NCBI RefSeq assembly: GCF_016429015.1
Contig: NZ_JAELTU010000012.1
Location: 1-64,000 of the forward strand
Origin: Rhizobium sp. ASV20
GTDB lineage: Bacteria > Pseudomonadota > Alphaproteobacteria > Rhizobiales > Rhizobiaceae
Reading direction: 5' to 3'
DNA length: 64,000 nt
The notes beneath the pieces are model-generated. The model was not told where the DNA came from and made no database searches. It saw only the letters and a program-made list of their open reading frames with translations. The position numbers were made by a program, and so were the translations under genes. This document shows positions 54,296 to 64,000 of this stretch, piece after piece. Within the stretch, counting starts at the first letter, position 1. The number at the start of each line of letters is the position of its first letter.

Positions 54296-54431
54296 CGTTG
54301 CCGCATCTCCTTGAATGTCCGGCACCTCTTTGGCCGAACTTCCGCCATCAAGCAAGCTTTGAACAATTGTCATAAACTCCGACTATCCGGAATGATGCCG
54401 GGCAGCGGATCGGCGCAGAAGGAAAAACCTC

Positions 54432-55652
54432 ATGAAAATAGCGGTTATGGGTGGCGACGGATTCATCGGTTGGCCAACCTCGCTCCATCTCTCCGATGCC
54501 GGTCATGAGGTCCACATCCTCGACAATCTCTCCCGTCGATGGATCGATACGGAACTGGGCGTTCAGTCGCTGACGCCGATGGATTCGATTCAGGAACGTA
54601 CTCGCATCTGGCACGCCGAAACCGGCCGCCGCATTCATTTCAATCTCATCGATCTCGCCAAGGATTACGAGCTCCTGAAGAAGTGGCTCGCCGAGCATCG
54701 CCCCGATGCCATCGTGCATTTCGCCGAGCAACGTGCCGCCCCCTACTCGATGAAAAGCGACCGCCACAAGAATTACACGGTCAACAACAACGTCAACGCC
54801 ACGCATAATCTCCTGAACGCGCTGGTCGAACTCAATCTCGACGCACATCTCGTGCACCTCGGCACTATGGGCGTCTATGGCTATTCCACGATCGGCGCTG
54901 CCATCCCCGAAGGCTATCTGCCCGTCGGCATCGATACGGCTGACGGTCGCACTGTAAGCCAGGAAATACTCTATCCCGCCAATCCCGGCTCGATCTACCA
55001 CATGACGAAATGCCTCGATCAGCTGCTCTTCCAGTTCTACGCCAAGAACGACGGGCTCAGGATCACCGATCTGCATCAGGGCATCGTCTGGGGCACGCAT
55101 ACCGAGCAGACGCGCCGACACACCCAGTTGATCAACCGCTTCGACTACGACGGCGATTACGGAACTGTGCTGAACCGCTTCCTCATTCAGGCGGCAATCG
55201 GCTATCCGCTGACCGTACACGGCACCGGCGGTCAGACCCGCGCCTTCATCCATATCCAGGATTCGGTCCGCTGCATCGAGTTGGCGCTGAAGAACCCGCC
55301 TGCCCGCGGCACTCGCGTCGAAATCTTCAACCAGATGACAGAAACGCACCGAGTACGCGATTTGGCCGAGATGATCGCCAAGATGAGCGGCGCCGAAGTC
55401 GTCCGCCTGCCCAATCCGCGCAAGGAAGCTTCCGAGAACGAACTGATCGTCAAGAACGACAAGTTTCTCGACCTCGGACTTGCGCCGATTACGCTGGAGG
55501 CCGGCTTGCTCAGCGAAATCGTCGATGTCGCCAAGAAATATGCCTATCGCGTCGACCGCTCGCGCGTCCCCGCCGTCTCGGCCTGGACGAAGGATCTTGC
55601 CGCGACAGTCAACCATGATCCCGAAGGCAAGAGGTTGAAGTCCGTGTCATGA
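54432..55652 (+). CDS. sqdB: UDP-sulfoquinovose synthase
   Basis: SqdB, 406 residues, an extended SDR that makes UDP-sulfoquinovose from UDP-glucose and sulfite, the head group donor for the sulfolipid SQDG. Seen: VMGGDGFIGWPTSLHL, HFAEQRAAPYSMKS, the Thr/Tyr/Lys site (LGTMGVYGYS; YHMTKCLDQ) and GGQTRAFIHIQD. SQDG replaces phospholipids under phosphate limitation in rhizobia. First gene of sqdBDC; overlaps sqdD by 4 bp. Confidence 0.97.
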   Translation: MKIAVMGGDGFIGWPTSLHLSDAGHEVHILDNLSRRWIDTELGVQSLTPMDSIQERTRIWHAETGRRIHFNLIDLAKDYELLKKWLAEHRPDAIVHFAEQRAAPYSMKSDRHKNYTVNNNVNATHNLLNALVELNLDAHLVHLGTMGVYGYSTIGAAIPEGYLPVGIDTADGRTVSQEILYPANPGSIYHMTKCLDQLLFQFYAKNDGLRITDLHQGIVWGTHTEQTRRHTQLINRFDYDGDYGTVLNRFLIQAAIGYPLTVHGTGGQTRAFIHIQDSVRCIELALKNPPARGTRVEIFNQMTETHRVRDLAEMIAKMSGAEVVRLPNPRKEASENELIVKNDKFLDLGLAPITLEAGLLSEIVDVAKKYAYRVDRSRVPAVSAWTKDLAATVNHDPEGKRLKSVS

Positions 55653-56515
55653 TGCTCGGAAGCGAAATGCTCCAGGGGTTGCGTCCGCATAGCCGTCCCC
55701 GCGCCAGACAGGCATTCGTGACCCTCGTCACGAATGCCGACTATAGCATGGGCGCGCTCGCGCTCGCGCGTTCGATCGCTCGGACCGGAACCAGGGCCGA
55801 TATCGTCGTGCTGCATACCGCCGGCGTGCGTGAAAGCGACCTCGCTTCGCTCGCAGCACTCGACTGCCGCCTCATCGAAGTCGAACATCTACCCCTGTCG
55901 GATGGCTTCAACGAACGACATGCGCGCGGCAATCTCCATGCCGCAGCGCCGTTCACCAAGGGCCGCAAGCCATCCTTCCACACGCCGCTCGACAATTTCT
56001 GCAAGCTGCGGCTCTGGCAATTGATCGAATACGATACTTGCGTCTTCATCGATGCCGATGCGCTGGTGCTGAGGAACGTCGACAGGCTCTTCGACTATCC
56101 CGAATTTTCGGCGGCACCGAACGTCTATGAGAGCCTCTCCGATTTTCATCGGCTGAACTCCGGCGTCTTCGTCGCCAAGCCATCGCTTGCAACATTTCAG
56201 GACATGCTGCACCAGCTCGACCGCCCGGATGTCTTCTGGCGCCGGACGGACCAGACTTTTCTCGAAGCGTTTTTCCCGGATTGGCACGGCCTGCCTATAT
56301 TCATGAACATGCTGCAATATGTCTGGTTCAGCATGCCCGAACTCTGGAATTGGAGCAGCGTTTCGATCCTGCACTATCAGTATGAGAAGCCTTGGGAGGA
56401 AAACCATCCCAAGGCAGAGCTGCTGAGGCCGCTGATCGACCTTTGGCACTCCTTCCATACGGGGCAAGGCGTGCCCGATATCGCGACGCTCGCCAATCCA
56501 AAAGAGGCGGCATGA
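55649..56515 (+). CDS. sqdD: Sulfolipid biosynthesis glycosyltransferase SqdD
   Basis: Family 8-type glycosyltransferase of 288 residues, proposed to transfer sulfoquinovose to diacylglycerol. It has FVTLVTNADYSMGALALARS at the start, the DxD motif in CVFIDADALVLRNVD and the His in ILHYQYEKPWEE. ATGA overlaps with both flanking genes show tight coupling. Identification rests on context with sqdB and on similarity to the rhizobial sqdBDC operon. Confidence 0.92.
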   Translation: MMLGSEMLQGLRPHSRPRARQAFVTLVTNADYSMGALALARSIARTGTRADIVVLHTAGVRESDLASLAALDCRLIEVEHLPLSDGFNERHARGNLHAAAPFTKGRKPSFHTPLDNFCKLRLWQLIEYDTCVFIDADALVLRNVDRLFDYPEFSAAPNVYESLSDFHRLNSGVFVAKPSLATFQDMLHQLDRPDVFWRRTDQTFLEAFFPDWHGLPIFMNMLQYVWFSMPELWNWSSVSILHYQYEKPWEENHPKAELLRPLIDLWHSFHTGQGVPDIATLANPKEAA

Positions 56516-57405
56516 AGGTTCTCATATCGGGAGGAACGGGTTTCGTCGGCCGATACATCGCCGAGGAGCTGCTTTCGGCTGGGTATAAGGTCGCGGTGGG
56601 TGGTCGCAACGAGCCGCAGGCAGGCTTTTTCTCACGGCCGGTTTCCTTCGAACCGCTGAGCCTCGACCCCAAAGAGGACCAGAGCCAAGTCTTCGACGAC
56701 GCCTATATCTTCGTGCATGCTGCGTTCAGCCACATTCCTGGCAAATATCGCGGCGGCGAGGGAGACCACCCCAACGAGTTTCGCCGGCTCAATCTGGACG
56801 GCACGGTCAGACTTTTTGACACGGCCCGGAAGGCGGGCATCCGCCGCTGCATCTTCCTGTCCTCGCGCGCCGTCTATGGTGATCGGCCTGCCGGAGAGAC
56901 GTTGACCGAGGCAACCAAGGCGATGCCGAACACGCTCTACGGCGAGGTAAAACGCGACGCCGAGCATGCCCTCTTCTCCCTGTCCGCACTTGGCTTTGCC
57001 ACGGCAAGCCTCAGAGCGACCGGCGTCTATGGCGACCTGCGTCCGAACAAGTGGGATGGGCTGTTCGACGATTATCTGCACGGCAGACCGGTCGCCGTAC
57101 GTGCGGGAACCGAAGTTCATGGCCGTGATCTGGGCCGCGCCGTTCGTTTGCTATTGGAAACAGAAGCCGGCCGGATCGACGGTGAGGCTTTCAATCTGTC
57201 CGATATTCTCACCGACACCCATGAGATTCTCGGTCATCTTCAAAGCGCGACAGGCTGTCCCCATCCGTTACCGGCACCTGCACCTCAAGAAGCGGTCAAC
57301 ACGATGGATACGTCGAAGATCCGCGCACTTGGATGGCAGGGCGGCGGCAAGACCTTACTCAGACAAACCATAGAGAAACTGGCTGATCGACGTCATGCGA
57401 ACTAG
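56512..57405 (+). CDS. sqdC: Sulfolipid biosynthesis protein SqdC
   Basis: A 297-residue extended SDR/NAD(P)-binding protein, third gene of sqdBDC. The Rossmann start is VLISGGTGFVGRYIAEELL; SSRAVYGDRPAGE and YGEVKRDAEH correspond to the active-site Ser and YxxxK. Its exact biochemical step in SQDG synthesis has not been settled. The end overlaps the convergent DinB gene by 4 bp. Confidence 0.92.
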   Translation: MKVLISGGTGFVGRYIAEELLSAGYKVAVGGRNEPQAGFFSRPVSFEPLSLDPKEDQSQVFDDAYIFVHAAFSHIPGKYRGGEGDHPNEFRRLNLDGTVRLFDTARKAGIRRCIFLSSRAVYGDRPAGETLTEATKAMPNTLYGEVKRDAEHALFSLSALGFATASLRATGVYGDLRPNKWDGLFDDYLHGRPVAVRAGTEVHGRDLGRAVRLLLETEAGRIDGEAFNLSDILTDTHEILGHLQSATGCPHPLPAPAPQEAVNTMDTSKIRALGWQGGGKTLLRQTIEKLADRRHAN

Positions 57406-57965
57406 CGCATCAGCTTGGTCTCATCCCAGCCGAGCGCTGATAGCTCCCCGCCCCTGAACCGCGCATCGTCGGCAACGACGAATTCGTCGAGCTGTGGCGG
57501 CGCAACGCTCGTTCCGGCCAGCATGGCATGGACCTGACCGCGATGATGCGTCTGGTGCTGAAACAGATGGTTCAGCACATCGTCCACCCTCTCCTGTTGA
57601 ACGCGGCCTGTGCGCTCGATATCGACGATCCGCACTGCCGCATCCGGCGTCAATCTCTCGCAGAAAGCAACCAGCCTGCGGTCGACCTCCACCTGCCGCG
57701 CCGTCAATTCATCCAGCCGGTCATAAGGCTCCTCGATGTTGAAGGCTTTGAGGCCAAGCGCCCCACCTTCCAGCGCATCGACATAGAACCAGTCAACCGT
57801 CAGGATGTGGTTAAACGTCGACTTGATCGACGGAAAGAAGCTGACGCGCTTTGCCCCGAACTCGCCAGGCTGCAATGCCGCGCAAGCACGATGCAGCCGG
57901 ATATTCGCCAGCGCATTGTTATAGGCAAGCTTTCTAAAGCTCCGAACAGGGTCGAAGTCAGGCAT
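57402..57965 (-). CDS. DinB family protein
   Basis: A 187-residue four-helix DinB/YfiT-like protein. Metal-binding His residues are placed as in the family: FNHILTVDWFYVDALEGG (first His) and NHLFQHQTHHRGQVHAML (second and third). These proteins are often thiol-transferases or damage-induced proteins of unknown substrate. Followed 12 bp upstream by a Nudix gene on the same strand, so they probably share a transcript. Confidence 0.9.
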   Translation of the reverse strand: MPDFDPVRSFRKLAYNNALANIRLHRACAALQPGEFGAKRVSFFPSIKSTFNHILTVDWFYVDALEGGALGLKAFNIEEPYDRLDELTARQVEVDRRLVAFCERLTPDAAVRIVDIERTGRVQQERVDDVLNHLFQHQTHHRGQVHAMLAGTSVAPPQLDEFVVADDARFRGGELSALGWDETKLMR

Positions 57966-57977
57966 CGAATCTTCTCC

Positions 57978-58487
57978 CTAGCCTTGGTCGAGATCGCCGT
58001 CGCGCCAGACGAGATGACGCGGCGCCAGCGGCAGATCTTCGATCTCCCCGGCAATGAAATAGGGCGGGATATCGAGCGCAACCAGCGCCTCGCGCGTCGC
58101 TCGCACCCATTTGAATTCCAGATCGTTGTCGTCGTCCTGGACCCGATGCACGATCTCCTGCGGATCGAATGGAAAGCTCGCAGGCAGCTCCATCAGGTAG
58201 TAGAGGCCGAGCTCGTGCCAATCACGCTCCTCGTAATGAAAGAAGTTCTCGACCGACCAGAGAAGCCGCACGACCGTGGCGTCTACACCAAGCTCCTCCT
58301 GCATTTCCCGCCGCAGCGTGTCCTCGGAGGTCTCTCCGATCTCCGCCCGGCCACCGGGAAAGGTCCAGAAACTCTCGTGCACAGCCCTATGAACCAGCAC
58401 ATGGCCATCGCGAAAGGCGAGGCCCGCCACGCGCATCTGGAAGCGCGAGCGCCCCGCATTCAGTCTGATCAGCTTACGTTTCGACAT
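57978..58487 (-). CDS. NUDIX hydrolase
   Basis: A 169-residue Nudix enzyme. The Nudix box reads GGRAEIGETSEDTLRREMQE followed by ELGV, all required Gly, Glu and Arg positions present. Nucleoside-diphosphate-linked substrate unknown; could sanitise oxidised nucleotides or hydrolyse ADP-ribose-type compounds. Sits between the metallophosphoesterase and DinB genes, all on one strand with short gaps. Confidence 0.92.
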   Translation of the reverse strand: MSKRKLIRLNAGRSRFQMRVAGLAFRDGHVLVHRAVHESFWTFPGGRAEIGETSEDTLRREMQEELGVDATVVRLLWSVENFFHYEERDWHELGLYYLMELPASFPFDPQEIVHRVQDDDNDLEFKWVRATREALVALDIPPYFIAGEIEDLPLAPRHLVWRDGDLDQG

Positions 58488-58493
58488 GATCCC

Positions 58494-59396
58494 TCAGCCA
58501 ACATCGATGACGACGATCTCAGGTGGAACACCGAAGCGAACCGGCATGATGGAGCAGCCAAGGCCGCCGGAGACGATGATGTGACGCTCCTCCTCGATGA
58601 TATGGCCATAAACATATCTGTCGCCATAGCGCGACGGCGAATAAGGCGACCAGCCGAAGACCCGCACCTGCCCGCCATGCGTATGCCCTGACAGGGTCAG
58701 CGACACCCTCGACGGCACATCCGGAAAGACATCGGGCTCGTGTGCAAGCAGGATAACAGGCGCGTCGTCGGTAACTTGAGCCAGCGTACCGCCGAGATCG
58801 TGAAGCCCTTGGGTGAAAGGCCGCTTCCAGCGGATGCTGCGCCTCAGCGCCAGCTGATCCTCAAGGCCGGCGAGCCAGAACCCATGCCCGTCCTTCTCCA
58901 GACGCGCCGAGCGGTTCGAATAGACTTCGATCCCGACGCCGCCGAGCGCGCGGTGGCTGAATGTAGGGCCATGGCCGCTCCTTTGAGCGGCGGCATCGTG
59001 CCACCAGTCGTGATTACCGAGGATGGCATGAACGCCGAGCGGCGCCTTCAGGGTGGCAAGTTGCGCCGCCCACACGCGATGATCGACCCTGCCCATGATC
59101 AGATCGGTCCCGGACGTATAGTCACCAAGCAGGACGATGATGTCGCCGCCAAGCTCGTTCGCATGGGCACAGATCGAGCCGATGCGCTCGGCCGTCATCC
59201 ACGGTTCGCAGGCATGGAAATCGGCAAGCGCCACGATCCGAAGCTTCAAACCCGGCGTCCATCCCGGTGGCGTCAGCGCATAGCGGGTGACATCCAGTCT
59301 GATGACGGGCTCATATCCGAGGGCATAACCCCCGAGTGCCATCAAGCCGAATACGCTGCCGCCGAACAGCTTCAAAAATGCACGACGGCCGAGCAA
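58494..59396 (-). CDS. Exported/membrane metallophosphoesterase
   Basis: A 300-residue calcineurin-type phosphoesterase of the YkuE/UDP-2,3-diacylglucosamine hydrolase-like group. An N-terminal LGRRAFLKLFGG stretch followed by a hydrophobic segment resembles a Tat signal or anchor. Metal motifs are DFHACEPW (an H-for-xH variant), LLGDYTSGTDL, GNHDWW, and SGHTHGGQ. TTG 59396 lies six nt after GGAGGGGG and just beyond the ruvB stop. Substrate unknown. Confidence 0.88.
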   Translation of the reverse strand: MLGRRAFLKLFGGSVFGLMALGGYALGYEPVIRLDVTRYALTPPGWTPGLKLRIVALADFHACEPWMTAERIGSICAHANELGGDIIVLLGDYTSGTDLIMGRVDHRVWAAQLATLKAPLGVHAILGNHDWWHDAAAQRSGHGPTFSHRALGGVGIEVYSNRSARLEKDGHGFWLAGLEDQLALRRSIRWKRPFTQGLHDLGGTLAQVTDDAPVILLAHEPDVFPDVPSRVSLTLSGHTHGGQVRVFGWSPYSPSRYGDRYVYGHIIEEERHIIVSGGLGCSIMPVRFGVPPEIVVIDVG

Positions 59397-59397
59397 C

Positions 59398-60438
59398 TCA
59401 GTCCCCCTCCTGGAACAGCCGGAACTGGGCCGCCTCCAGATCCTTGGGCGGCTGCATATCAAGATGCTTCCAGGCGATTGCGGTCAAGACGCGGCCGCGG
59501 GGTGTGCGCTGAATGAAGCCCTGCTGGATCATATAGGGCTCGATAATGTCCTCGATCGCATCGCGCGGCTCGGAAAGACCCGCCGCGATGGTTTCGATGC
59601 CGACAGGGCCACCGCCGAAATTGACGGCGATCATGTTGAGGTAGCGCTTGTCGAGCTGATCGAAGCCGACATTATCGACGAGGAGCCGTGTCAGCGCTTC
59701 GTCGGCAACCTCCCGCGTCACCGCTTCCACCTTGGCCACTTCCGCGAAATCGCGCACGCGGCGCAGCAGCCGGCCGGCGATACGCGGCGTCCCGCGGGCC
59801 CGGCGCGCAATCTCGCGCGCACCCTCATCGGTCATGCCGAGGCCCATTAGCCTCGCGCCACGCCGGACGATCAGTTCCAGTTCCTCGACGGTATAGAAGC
59901 TCAGCCGGACCGGAATACCGAAACGGTCGCGCAGCGGTGTCGTCAGCAAGCCAAGACGGGTCGTGGCGGCAACCAGCGTGAACTTGGCGAGATCGATTTT
60001 CACCGAACGCGCCGCCGGGCCTTCGCCGATGATGAGATCGAGCTGGAAATCCTCCATGGCCGGATAAAGGATTTCTTCGACGGCCGGGTTAAGGCGGTGA
60101 ATTTCGTCGATGAATAGCACATCGCGTTCTTCAAGATTGGTCAGCAGCGCCGCCAGATCGCCCGCCTTGGCGATGACCGGGCCGGACGTGGAGCGGAAAT
60201 TGACGCCGAGTTCCTTGGCCATGATCTGCGCCAGCGTCGTCTTGCCGAGGCCCGGAGGACCGACGAACAGCACGTGATCCAGCGCTTCGCCGCGCCCCTT
60301 GGCGGCCTCGATGAAGACCTTCAGATTGGCGCGCGCTTCCGCCTGGCCGGTAAACTCGTCCAGCGATTGCGGCCTGAGCGTCGCATCGATGTCTTCGCCC
60401 CGCTTTTCCGGCGATATCAGACGTGCGGCTTCACTCAT
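59398..60438 (-). CDS. ruvB: Holliday junction branch migration helicase RuvB
   Basis: RuvB, 346 residues, AAA+ motor that drives branch migration with RuvA. Walker [13 protein letters not shown], Walker [11 protein letters not shown], sensor 1 [17 protein letters not shown] and the C-terminal winged helix with [13 protein letters not shown] are present. Last gene of ruvC-ruvA-ruvB. Confidence 0.97.
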   Translation of the reverse strand: MSEAARLISPEKRGEDIDATLRPQSLDEFTGQAEARANLKVFIEAAKGRGEALDHVLFVGPPGLGKTTLAQIMAKELGVNFRSTSGPVIAKAGDLAALLTNLEERDVLFIDEIHRLNPAVEEILYPAMEDFQLDLIIGEGPAARSVKIDLAKFTLVAATTRLGLLTTPLRDRFGIPVRLSFYTVEELELIVRRGARLMGLGMTDEGAREIARRARGTPRIAGRLLRRVRDFAEVAKVEAVTREVADEALTRLLVDNVGFDQLDKRYLNMIAVNFGGGPVGIETIAAGLSEPRDAIEDIIEPYMIQQGFIQRTPRGRVLTAIAWKHLDMQPPKDLEAAQFRLFQEGD

Positions 60439-60570
60439 GTCAGCGGTTCCATTCCAGATATGCGTTTCCCGGCGCTCCTGCCGCGCTCAAGATAGTCTTC
60501 GACGAGAAAGCGCTCCATGGCGATCTCGCGATTTTGAGACAATAGTAAGGAACGCGGTAGGTGCAAAGCC

Positions 60571-61185
60571 TCAACGCGACAGTTCCTTGAGGCCGAGACG
60601 GATCAACTTGGCGCTATCGGCGCCCTCTCCCGCCGTCTTCAAGGCTGCTGCAACGGCGTTGGCGGCCTGATCGCGGGAATAGCCGAGATTGGTGAGCGCC
60701 GATACGGCATCCGCGACAGGCGCTGCGGCAACGCCTTCACCCAGCTCCTGCTTGAGCCCGATATTGGCGGCATCGCCGGCAAAGGCCGGCGCCTTGTTCT
60801 TCAGTTCCGTGACGATGCGCATGGCGACCTTGGGGCCAACGCCCGGCGCCCGCGAAACGGCGACACGATCCTGAAGCGCGATCGCATTGGCAAGCTCGGC
60901 CGGCGTCAACGTCGACAACAGCGCCAGCGCCACCTTGGCGCCAACCCCCTGGACCGTCTGCACGATATTGAACCACTCGCGTTCCAGCGCCGTCATGAAG
61001 CCGAACAGCCGGATCTGATCCTCACGGACATAGGTCTCGATGAAGAGAATGCAGGCCTCGCCGACGGAACCAAGCTTCGACAATGTCCGGGCGGAACAAT
61101 AGGCGACATAGCAGACGCCATGCACATCCACGAGCACATAGTCTTCGCCGATCTCTTCGATTGTGCCTTTCAGCTTGCCGATCAT
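60571..61185 (-). CDS. ruvA: Holliday junction DNA-binding protein RuvA
   Basis: RuvA, 204 residues, tetrameric junction-binding protein. N-terminal OB fold ([20 protein letters not shown]), two helix-hairpin-helix motifs ([14 protein letters not shown] and [19 protein letters not shown]), and the C-terminal domain that contacts RuvB. A 132-bp gap separates it from ruvB. Confidence 0.97.
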   Translation of the reverse strand: MIGKLKGTIEEIGEDYVLVDVHGVCYVAYCSARTLSKLGSVGEACILFIETYVREDQIRLFGFMTALEREWFNIVQTVQGVGAKVALALLSTLTPAELANAIALQDRVAVSRAPGVGPKVAMRIVTELKNKAPAFAGDAANIGLKQELGEGVAAAPVADAVSALTNLGYSRDQAANAVAAALKTAGEGADSAKLIRLGLKELSR

Positions 61186-61231
61186 GGATGAGGTCCGTCA
61201 GGGGTGGTTTCAGCGAAGGGGGTGAATGCGG

Positions 61232-61759
61232 TTACGACGCCTTTGCAGCGGCAAGCAGCGACGCTTGACGCAGACGGCTGGCGCCGCGGTTATGGGCATG
61301 ACAGACGGCAATGGCGAGCGCATCGGCCGCGTCATTGCCCTTGAATTCCACTTTGGGCATCAGGATCTTCAGCATCATGTGGATCTGCTGCTTCTCGCCG
61401 TGACCGACGCCGATGACGGCCTTCTTGACCGCATTCGGCGCATATTCGGAGACCGGCAGGCCTGCCCGCGCCGGAACCAGCATCACGACCCCACGGGCCT
61501 GGCCGAGCTTCAGCGTTGCCACCGCATCCTTGTTGACGAAGGTCTGCTCGACGGCGGCCTCATCCGGCTGGTAGCTGTGAACGACTTCGGCAAGCCCATC
61601 GTGAAGCTGGCAGAGACGGGATGCGAGATCCATATCGCCATCCGACGTCACGGTTCCCGAGGCGACGAAACGCAGGGAGTTGCCAAGCGTGTCGATGATA
61701 CCCCAACCGGTGCGTCGCAGGCCCGGATCGATGCCAATGATGCGAATCGTATTCTGCAT
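61232..61759 (-). CDS. ruvC: Crossover junction endodeoxyribonuclease RuvC
   Basis: RuvC, 175 residues, resolves Holliday junctions. Catalytic acids: Asp in [13 protein letters not shown], Glu in [11 protein letters not shown], and the C-terminal Asp residues in [17 protein letters not shown] 61759 is the natural start. First gene of the ruv set, which is arranged C-A-B. Confidence 0.97.
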   Translation of the reverse strand: MQNTIRIIGIDPGLRRTGWGIIDTLGNSLRFVASGTVTSDGDMDLASRLCQLHDGLAEVVHSYQPDEAAVEQTFVNKDAVATLKLGQARGVVMLVPARAGLPVSEYAPNAVKKAVIGVGHGEKQQIHMMLKILMPKVEFKGNDAADALAIAVCHAHNRGASRLRQASLLAAAKAS

Positions 61760-61949
61760 AAGCCAACCTATCTTTCGGGCCGAAGATGTGCCAGCAAAAT
61801 GTGAACAAAACAAAAACAAGACACAGTTTCGACCGTCAGCACCACGCTGAAAACACAGGGACGAAATTGCGGCGGCGGGGTTTGGAATAGGCGCACCGCG
61901 CTCCTACATGTGGGTGCGACCCTCCCTTCCACCACGCAGGTTTCTTGCC

Positions 61950-62948
61950 ATGGTTCCTTTTTCCATCCTCGATCTTTCGCCCGTTGCCGAAGGCAGCACC
62001 ATTCGCCAGTCCTTCGAAAGCTCGAAGCGCATGGCGCAAAAGGCGGAAGAACTTGGCTACAACAGGTTCTGGCTCGCGGAGCATCACGGCATGCCGGGCA
62101 TTGCCAGCGCCGCGACTTCAGTCGTGATCGGCCATATCGGCGCGGCGACGTCGCGCATCCGCATCGGTTCGGGCGGCGTCATGCTGCCGAACCATTCGCC
62201 GCTCGTCATTGCCGAGCAGTTCGGTACGCTGGAGGCGCTGTTTCCCGGCCGCGTCGATCTCGGCCTCGGCCGTGCACCCGGCACCGACATGCGCACCGCC
62301 CAGGCCCTGCGCCGCAATATCGATGCCGGCGCCCAGAACTTCCCGCAGGATATCGTCGAGCTGCAGCACCTCTTCAGCCCAGCGGATGACAACCAGATCA
62401 TCCTCGCGGTTCCCGGCCATGGCGCCAACGTGCCGATCTGGCTGCTCGGCTCCAGCCTCTACAGCGCCCATCTCGCCGCCATGCTCGGCCTGCCCTATGC
62501 CTTCGCCTCGCATTTCGCACCGGACTCGCTGCTGGACGCGATCGCCATATATCGCGACCGCTTCACGCCTTCGGCCACGCTCGACAAGCCTTATGTGATG
62601 GTGGGCGCCATGGGTTCGGTCGCAGATACCGATGAGGAGGCGCAATATCATTTCACCTCTGCCGAGCAGCAATTCGTCAATCTGCGCCGTAACGTGCGCG
62701 GCGCCTTCCCTCGGCCGCGCAGCGACATGGACGATTTCTGGACGCCGATGGAAAAGCTGAATGTGGAAAATACGCTGCGCTACGCCGTGGTCGGCTCGCC
62801 TGCGACGGCGGAGGCAAAGCTGTCGCGTTTCATCAAGGACACGGAGGCCGACGAAGTGATCATTTCGATGCCGATCCACGATATCGAGGCACGCCTGGGG
62901 TCGGTGGAACTCTTCGCGACGCTTCCAAGCTTCAAGAAGGTCTCCTGA
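61950..62948 (+). CDS. LLM class flavin-dependent oxidoreductase (MsnO8-like)
   Basis: Luciferase-like flavin oxidoreductase of 332 residues. Typical elements: [62 protein letters not shown] (as separate blocks) and [15 protein letters not shown]. Related to the stand-alone LLM group rather than the NtaA type near the window start. Substrate unknown. It lies alone between ruvC and the DoxX gene. Confidence 0.92.
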   Translation: MVPFSILDLSPVAEGSTIRQSFESSKRMAQKAEELGYNRFWLAEHHGMPGIASAATSVVIGHIGAATSRIRIGSGGVMLPNHSPLVIAEQFGTLEALFPGRVDLGLGRAPGTDMRTAQALRRNIDAGAQNFPQDIVELQHLFSPADDNQIILAVPGHGANVPIWLLGSSLYSAHLAAMLGLPYAFASHFAPDSLLDAIAIYRDRFTPSATLDKPYVMVGAMGSVADTDEEAQYHFTSAEQQFVNLRRNVRGAFPRPRSDMDDFWTPMEKLNVENTLRYAVVGSPATAEAKLSRFIKDTEADEVIISMPIHDIEARLGSVELFATLPSFKKVS

Positions 62949-63016
62949 CTTTTAGGAGCAGACAGCTATGCGGTGAGCCGATCTCGTCTATCCGGCTCAC
63001 CGAACGACCAACGGGC

Positions 63017-63454
63017 TCAAGCCACGAGCCTCGTGTTCCAATGACGCCGGACGAGCATGTCGAGCGACAGCTTGCCGGCGCCGGCGACGATCAGCGCGAA
63101 CATGCCGCCTGCGATTGCCAGATCCTTTTCGAAGTGCAGCAGCTCATTGTGGCTCGCGAAGTTGGTGTGAAAGAGCAGCGCCGTCAACACGCAGAACAGG
63201 CCGAGGCCAAATGCCGCCAGCCGGGTCATCAGCCCAAGGGCGATGGCAAGGCCGGCGCCAAGCTGCAGCAGAATGGTTGCAATCGCGATGGGGGCGGAGA
63301 CGCCGAGCCTGGCCATGGCCTCCAACGCATTGTCGAGATTGCTGGCAAGTTCGATGCCTTCTTCCAGGAAGAGCAGCGATAGCAATATGCGGCCGAACAG
63401 CAACGCCATGTCGGCCATATTCACAAGAACGGCATTTTCCTCTTCGAATTCCAT
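63017..63454 (-). CDS. DoxX family membrane protein
   Basis: A 145-residue DoxX protein with four membrane helices (LLFGRILLSLLFLEEGIELA, IAIATILLQLGAGLAIALG, AAFGLGLFCVLTALLFHT, AIAGGMFALIVAGAGKLSLD). DoxX members are linked to redox or quinone/thiol stress in several bacteria. GGAGAAGGG precedes the ATG at 63454. Although MhqP of the methyl-hydroquinone regulon is also DoxX, this gene is 51 kb from the VOC-hydrolase fusion, so a link is not claimed. Confidence 0.88.
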   Translation of the reverse strand: MEFEEENAVLVNMADMALLFGRILLSLLFLEEGIELASNLDNALEAMARLGVSAPIAIATILLQLGAGLAIALGLMTRLAAFGLGLFCVLTALLFHTNFASHNELLHFEKDLAIAGGMFALIVAGAGKLSLDMLVRRHWNTRLVA

Positions 63455-63558
63455 GGCCCTTCTCCTTCCCGTCGAGATCCGCGTGCTTTCCGGTCCTGCC
63501 CGGCGGCATCCTCTCGATCTGGTCGAGGAGATGCCGCCGGATCGGTTGAAGCTGCGGG

Positions 63559-64000
63559 CTAGTTGCCGCCCTTGGCGGCGATCGCCTTGGTGAGATCTTC
63601 AAGCTCTTCGCATCCCGCCGGGCAAAGCTTCGTCAGCGTTGCCAGCTGCTCGCGGGCCTTGGGCATGTCGCCGGTCTCGACATAGAGTTCGCCGAGATAT
63701 TCGTGCGCGCCCTTGTGATCCGGCTGCAGCTCCAGAGCCTTGGTGTAGTAGGTGAGCGACGTCTTGAAATCGCCGGTCTTGCGCAGGGTGAAGCCCATCA
63801 GATTGTAGACGTCGGCCTGCTGATGTTCCTCGGCGATGTCGCGAAGCTCGGCAAGCGCCCCGGTATAGTCCTTCGCATCGATCTTGGCGCGGACCGAGGT
63901 GAGATCAGGCGCATCGGTCGATTCCATATTGTCGACGGCAAAAGCGAAACCTGCCGTGGCAGCGGGCAGGATGGCGACGGCGCACAGGCCTGCGATCCCG
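63559..64000 (-). CDS. TPR repeat protein, 5' end outside window
   Basis: The frame is open to the right edge. The visible part reads a hydrophobic signal-like segment (AGLCAVAILPAATAGFAFA) and then three tetratricopeptide repeats (DVYNLMGFTLRKTGDFKTSL, GAHEYLGELYVETGDMPKA and a partial first repeat), ending with a CPAGC element. It is probably a secreted periplasmic TPR protein; the true start lies beyond 64000. Confidence 0.82.
   Translation of the reverse strand, partial: GIAGLCAVAILPAATAGFAFAVDNMESTDAPDLTSVRAKIDAKDYTGALAELRDIAEEHQQADVYNLMGFTLRKTGDFKTSLTYYTKALELQPDHKGAHEYLGELYVETGDMPKAREQLATLTKLCPAGCEELEDLTKAIAAKGGN

Noticed and set aside
63017..63454. DoxX as part of a quinone-resistance operon with the VOC-hydrolase fusion
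   Set aside because: The two genes are 51 kb apart and on different strands; the shared regulon idea has no support in this window.

Overview
The window reads as a chromosomal segment of a Rhizobium-group alphaproteobacterium. The evidence is high GC, a sqdBDC sulfolipid operon, a tol-pal cluster next to ruvCAB, a serC leader RNA ahead of serCA, several DUF982 genes (a family largely limited to Rhizobiales), rhizobial dispersed extragenic repeats and proteins of rhizobial type throughout. No species is claimed.

Layout. 1-6.6 kb: two SDR oxidoreductases divergent from a LysR regulator, a flavin-dependent NtaA-type monooxygenase with an AhpD-like partner, OsmC and glycerate 2-kinase. 6.9-15.8 kb: gamma-glutamyltransferase, an MFS exporter, a rare fusion of a ring-cleaving (VOC) dioxygenase with an alpha/beta hydrolase, L-fuconate dehydratase, a CoA-transferase, an AhpD-like protein. 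16-22.5 kb: cupin, a metQ-metN-metI methionine importer, an SPFH protein, a 2-hydroxyacid dehydrogenase and 3-methyladenine DNA glycosylase I.

22.7-30.9 kb is the accessory part. It holds three DUF982 genes with a 39-residue membrane peptide too short for routine gene calling, a DUF6074-like protein and a PilZ protein. Then come relics: an amber-interrupted phage-type DNA adenine methylase, an orphan zinc-ribbon protein, and the C-terminal TOPRIM (DUF4435) half of what was probably an ATPase-TOPRIM defence protein. Next to these sits an apparently intact 3.4-kb integrative element, bounded by a perfect 51-bp duplication of the 3' part of an elongator tRNA-Met gene. It encodes a tyrosine integrase, an HNH nuclease and one unknown small protein. 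Its non-coding parts are packed with inverted repeats and with short repeats (CAAGGATTC, TCGGTACCAA) that echo the tRNA crossover region.

31-64 kb is core genome: mnmA; a coupled plsC-cdsA-orf-CDP-alcohol phosphotransferase operon in which the last enzyme has an altered metal motif; serC-serA with leader RNA; a family 25 glycosyltransferase; two outer-membrane beta-barrels; an SH3 protein; glmM; ftsH; tilS; cpoB; pal-tolB-(TolA-like orf)-tolA-tolR-tolQ; ybgC; sqdBDC; DinB and Nudix proteins; a metallophosphoesterase; ruvCAB; a luciferase-like oxidoreductase; DoxX; and a TPR protein cut by the right edge. The most novel items are the compact tRNA-Met element with its structured right end, the defence-gene relics beside it, the VOC-hydrolase fusion, the variant phospholipid operon and a secreted TolA-domain paralogue inside the tol operon.
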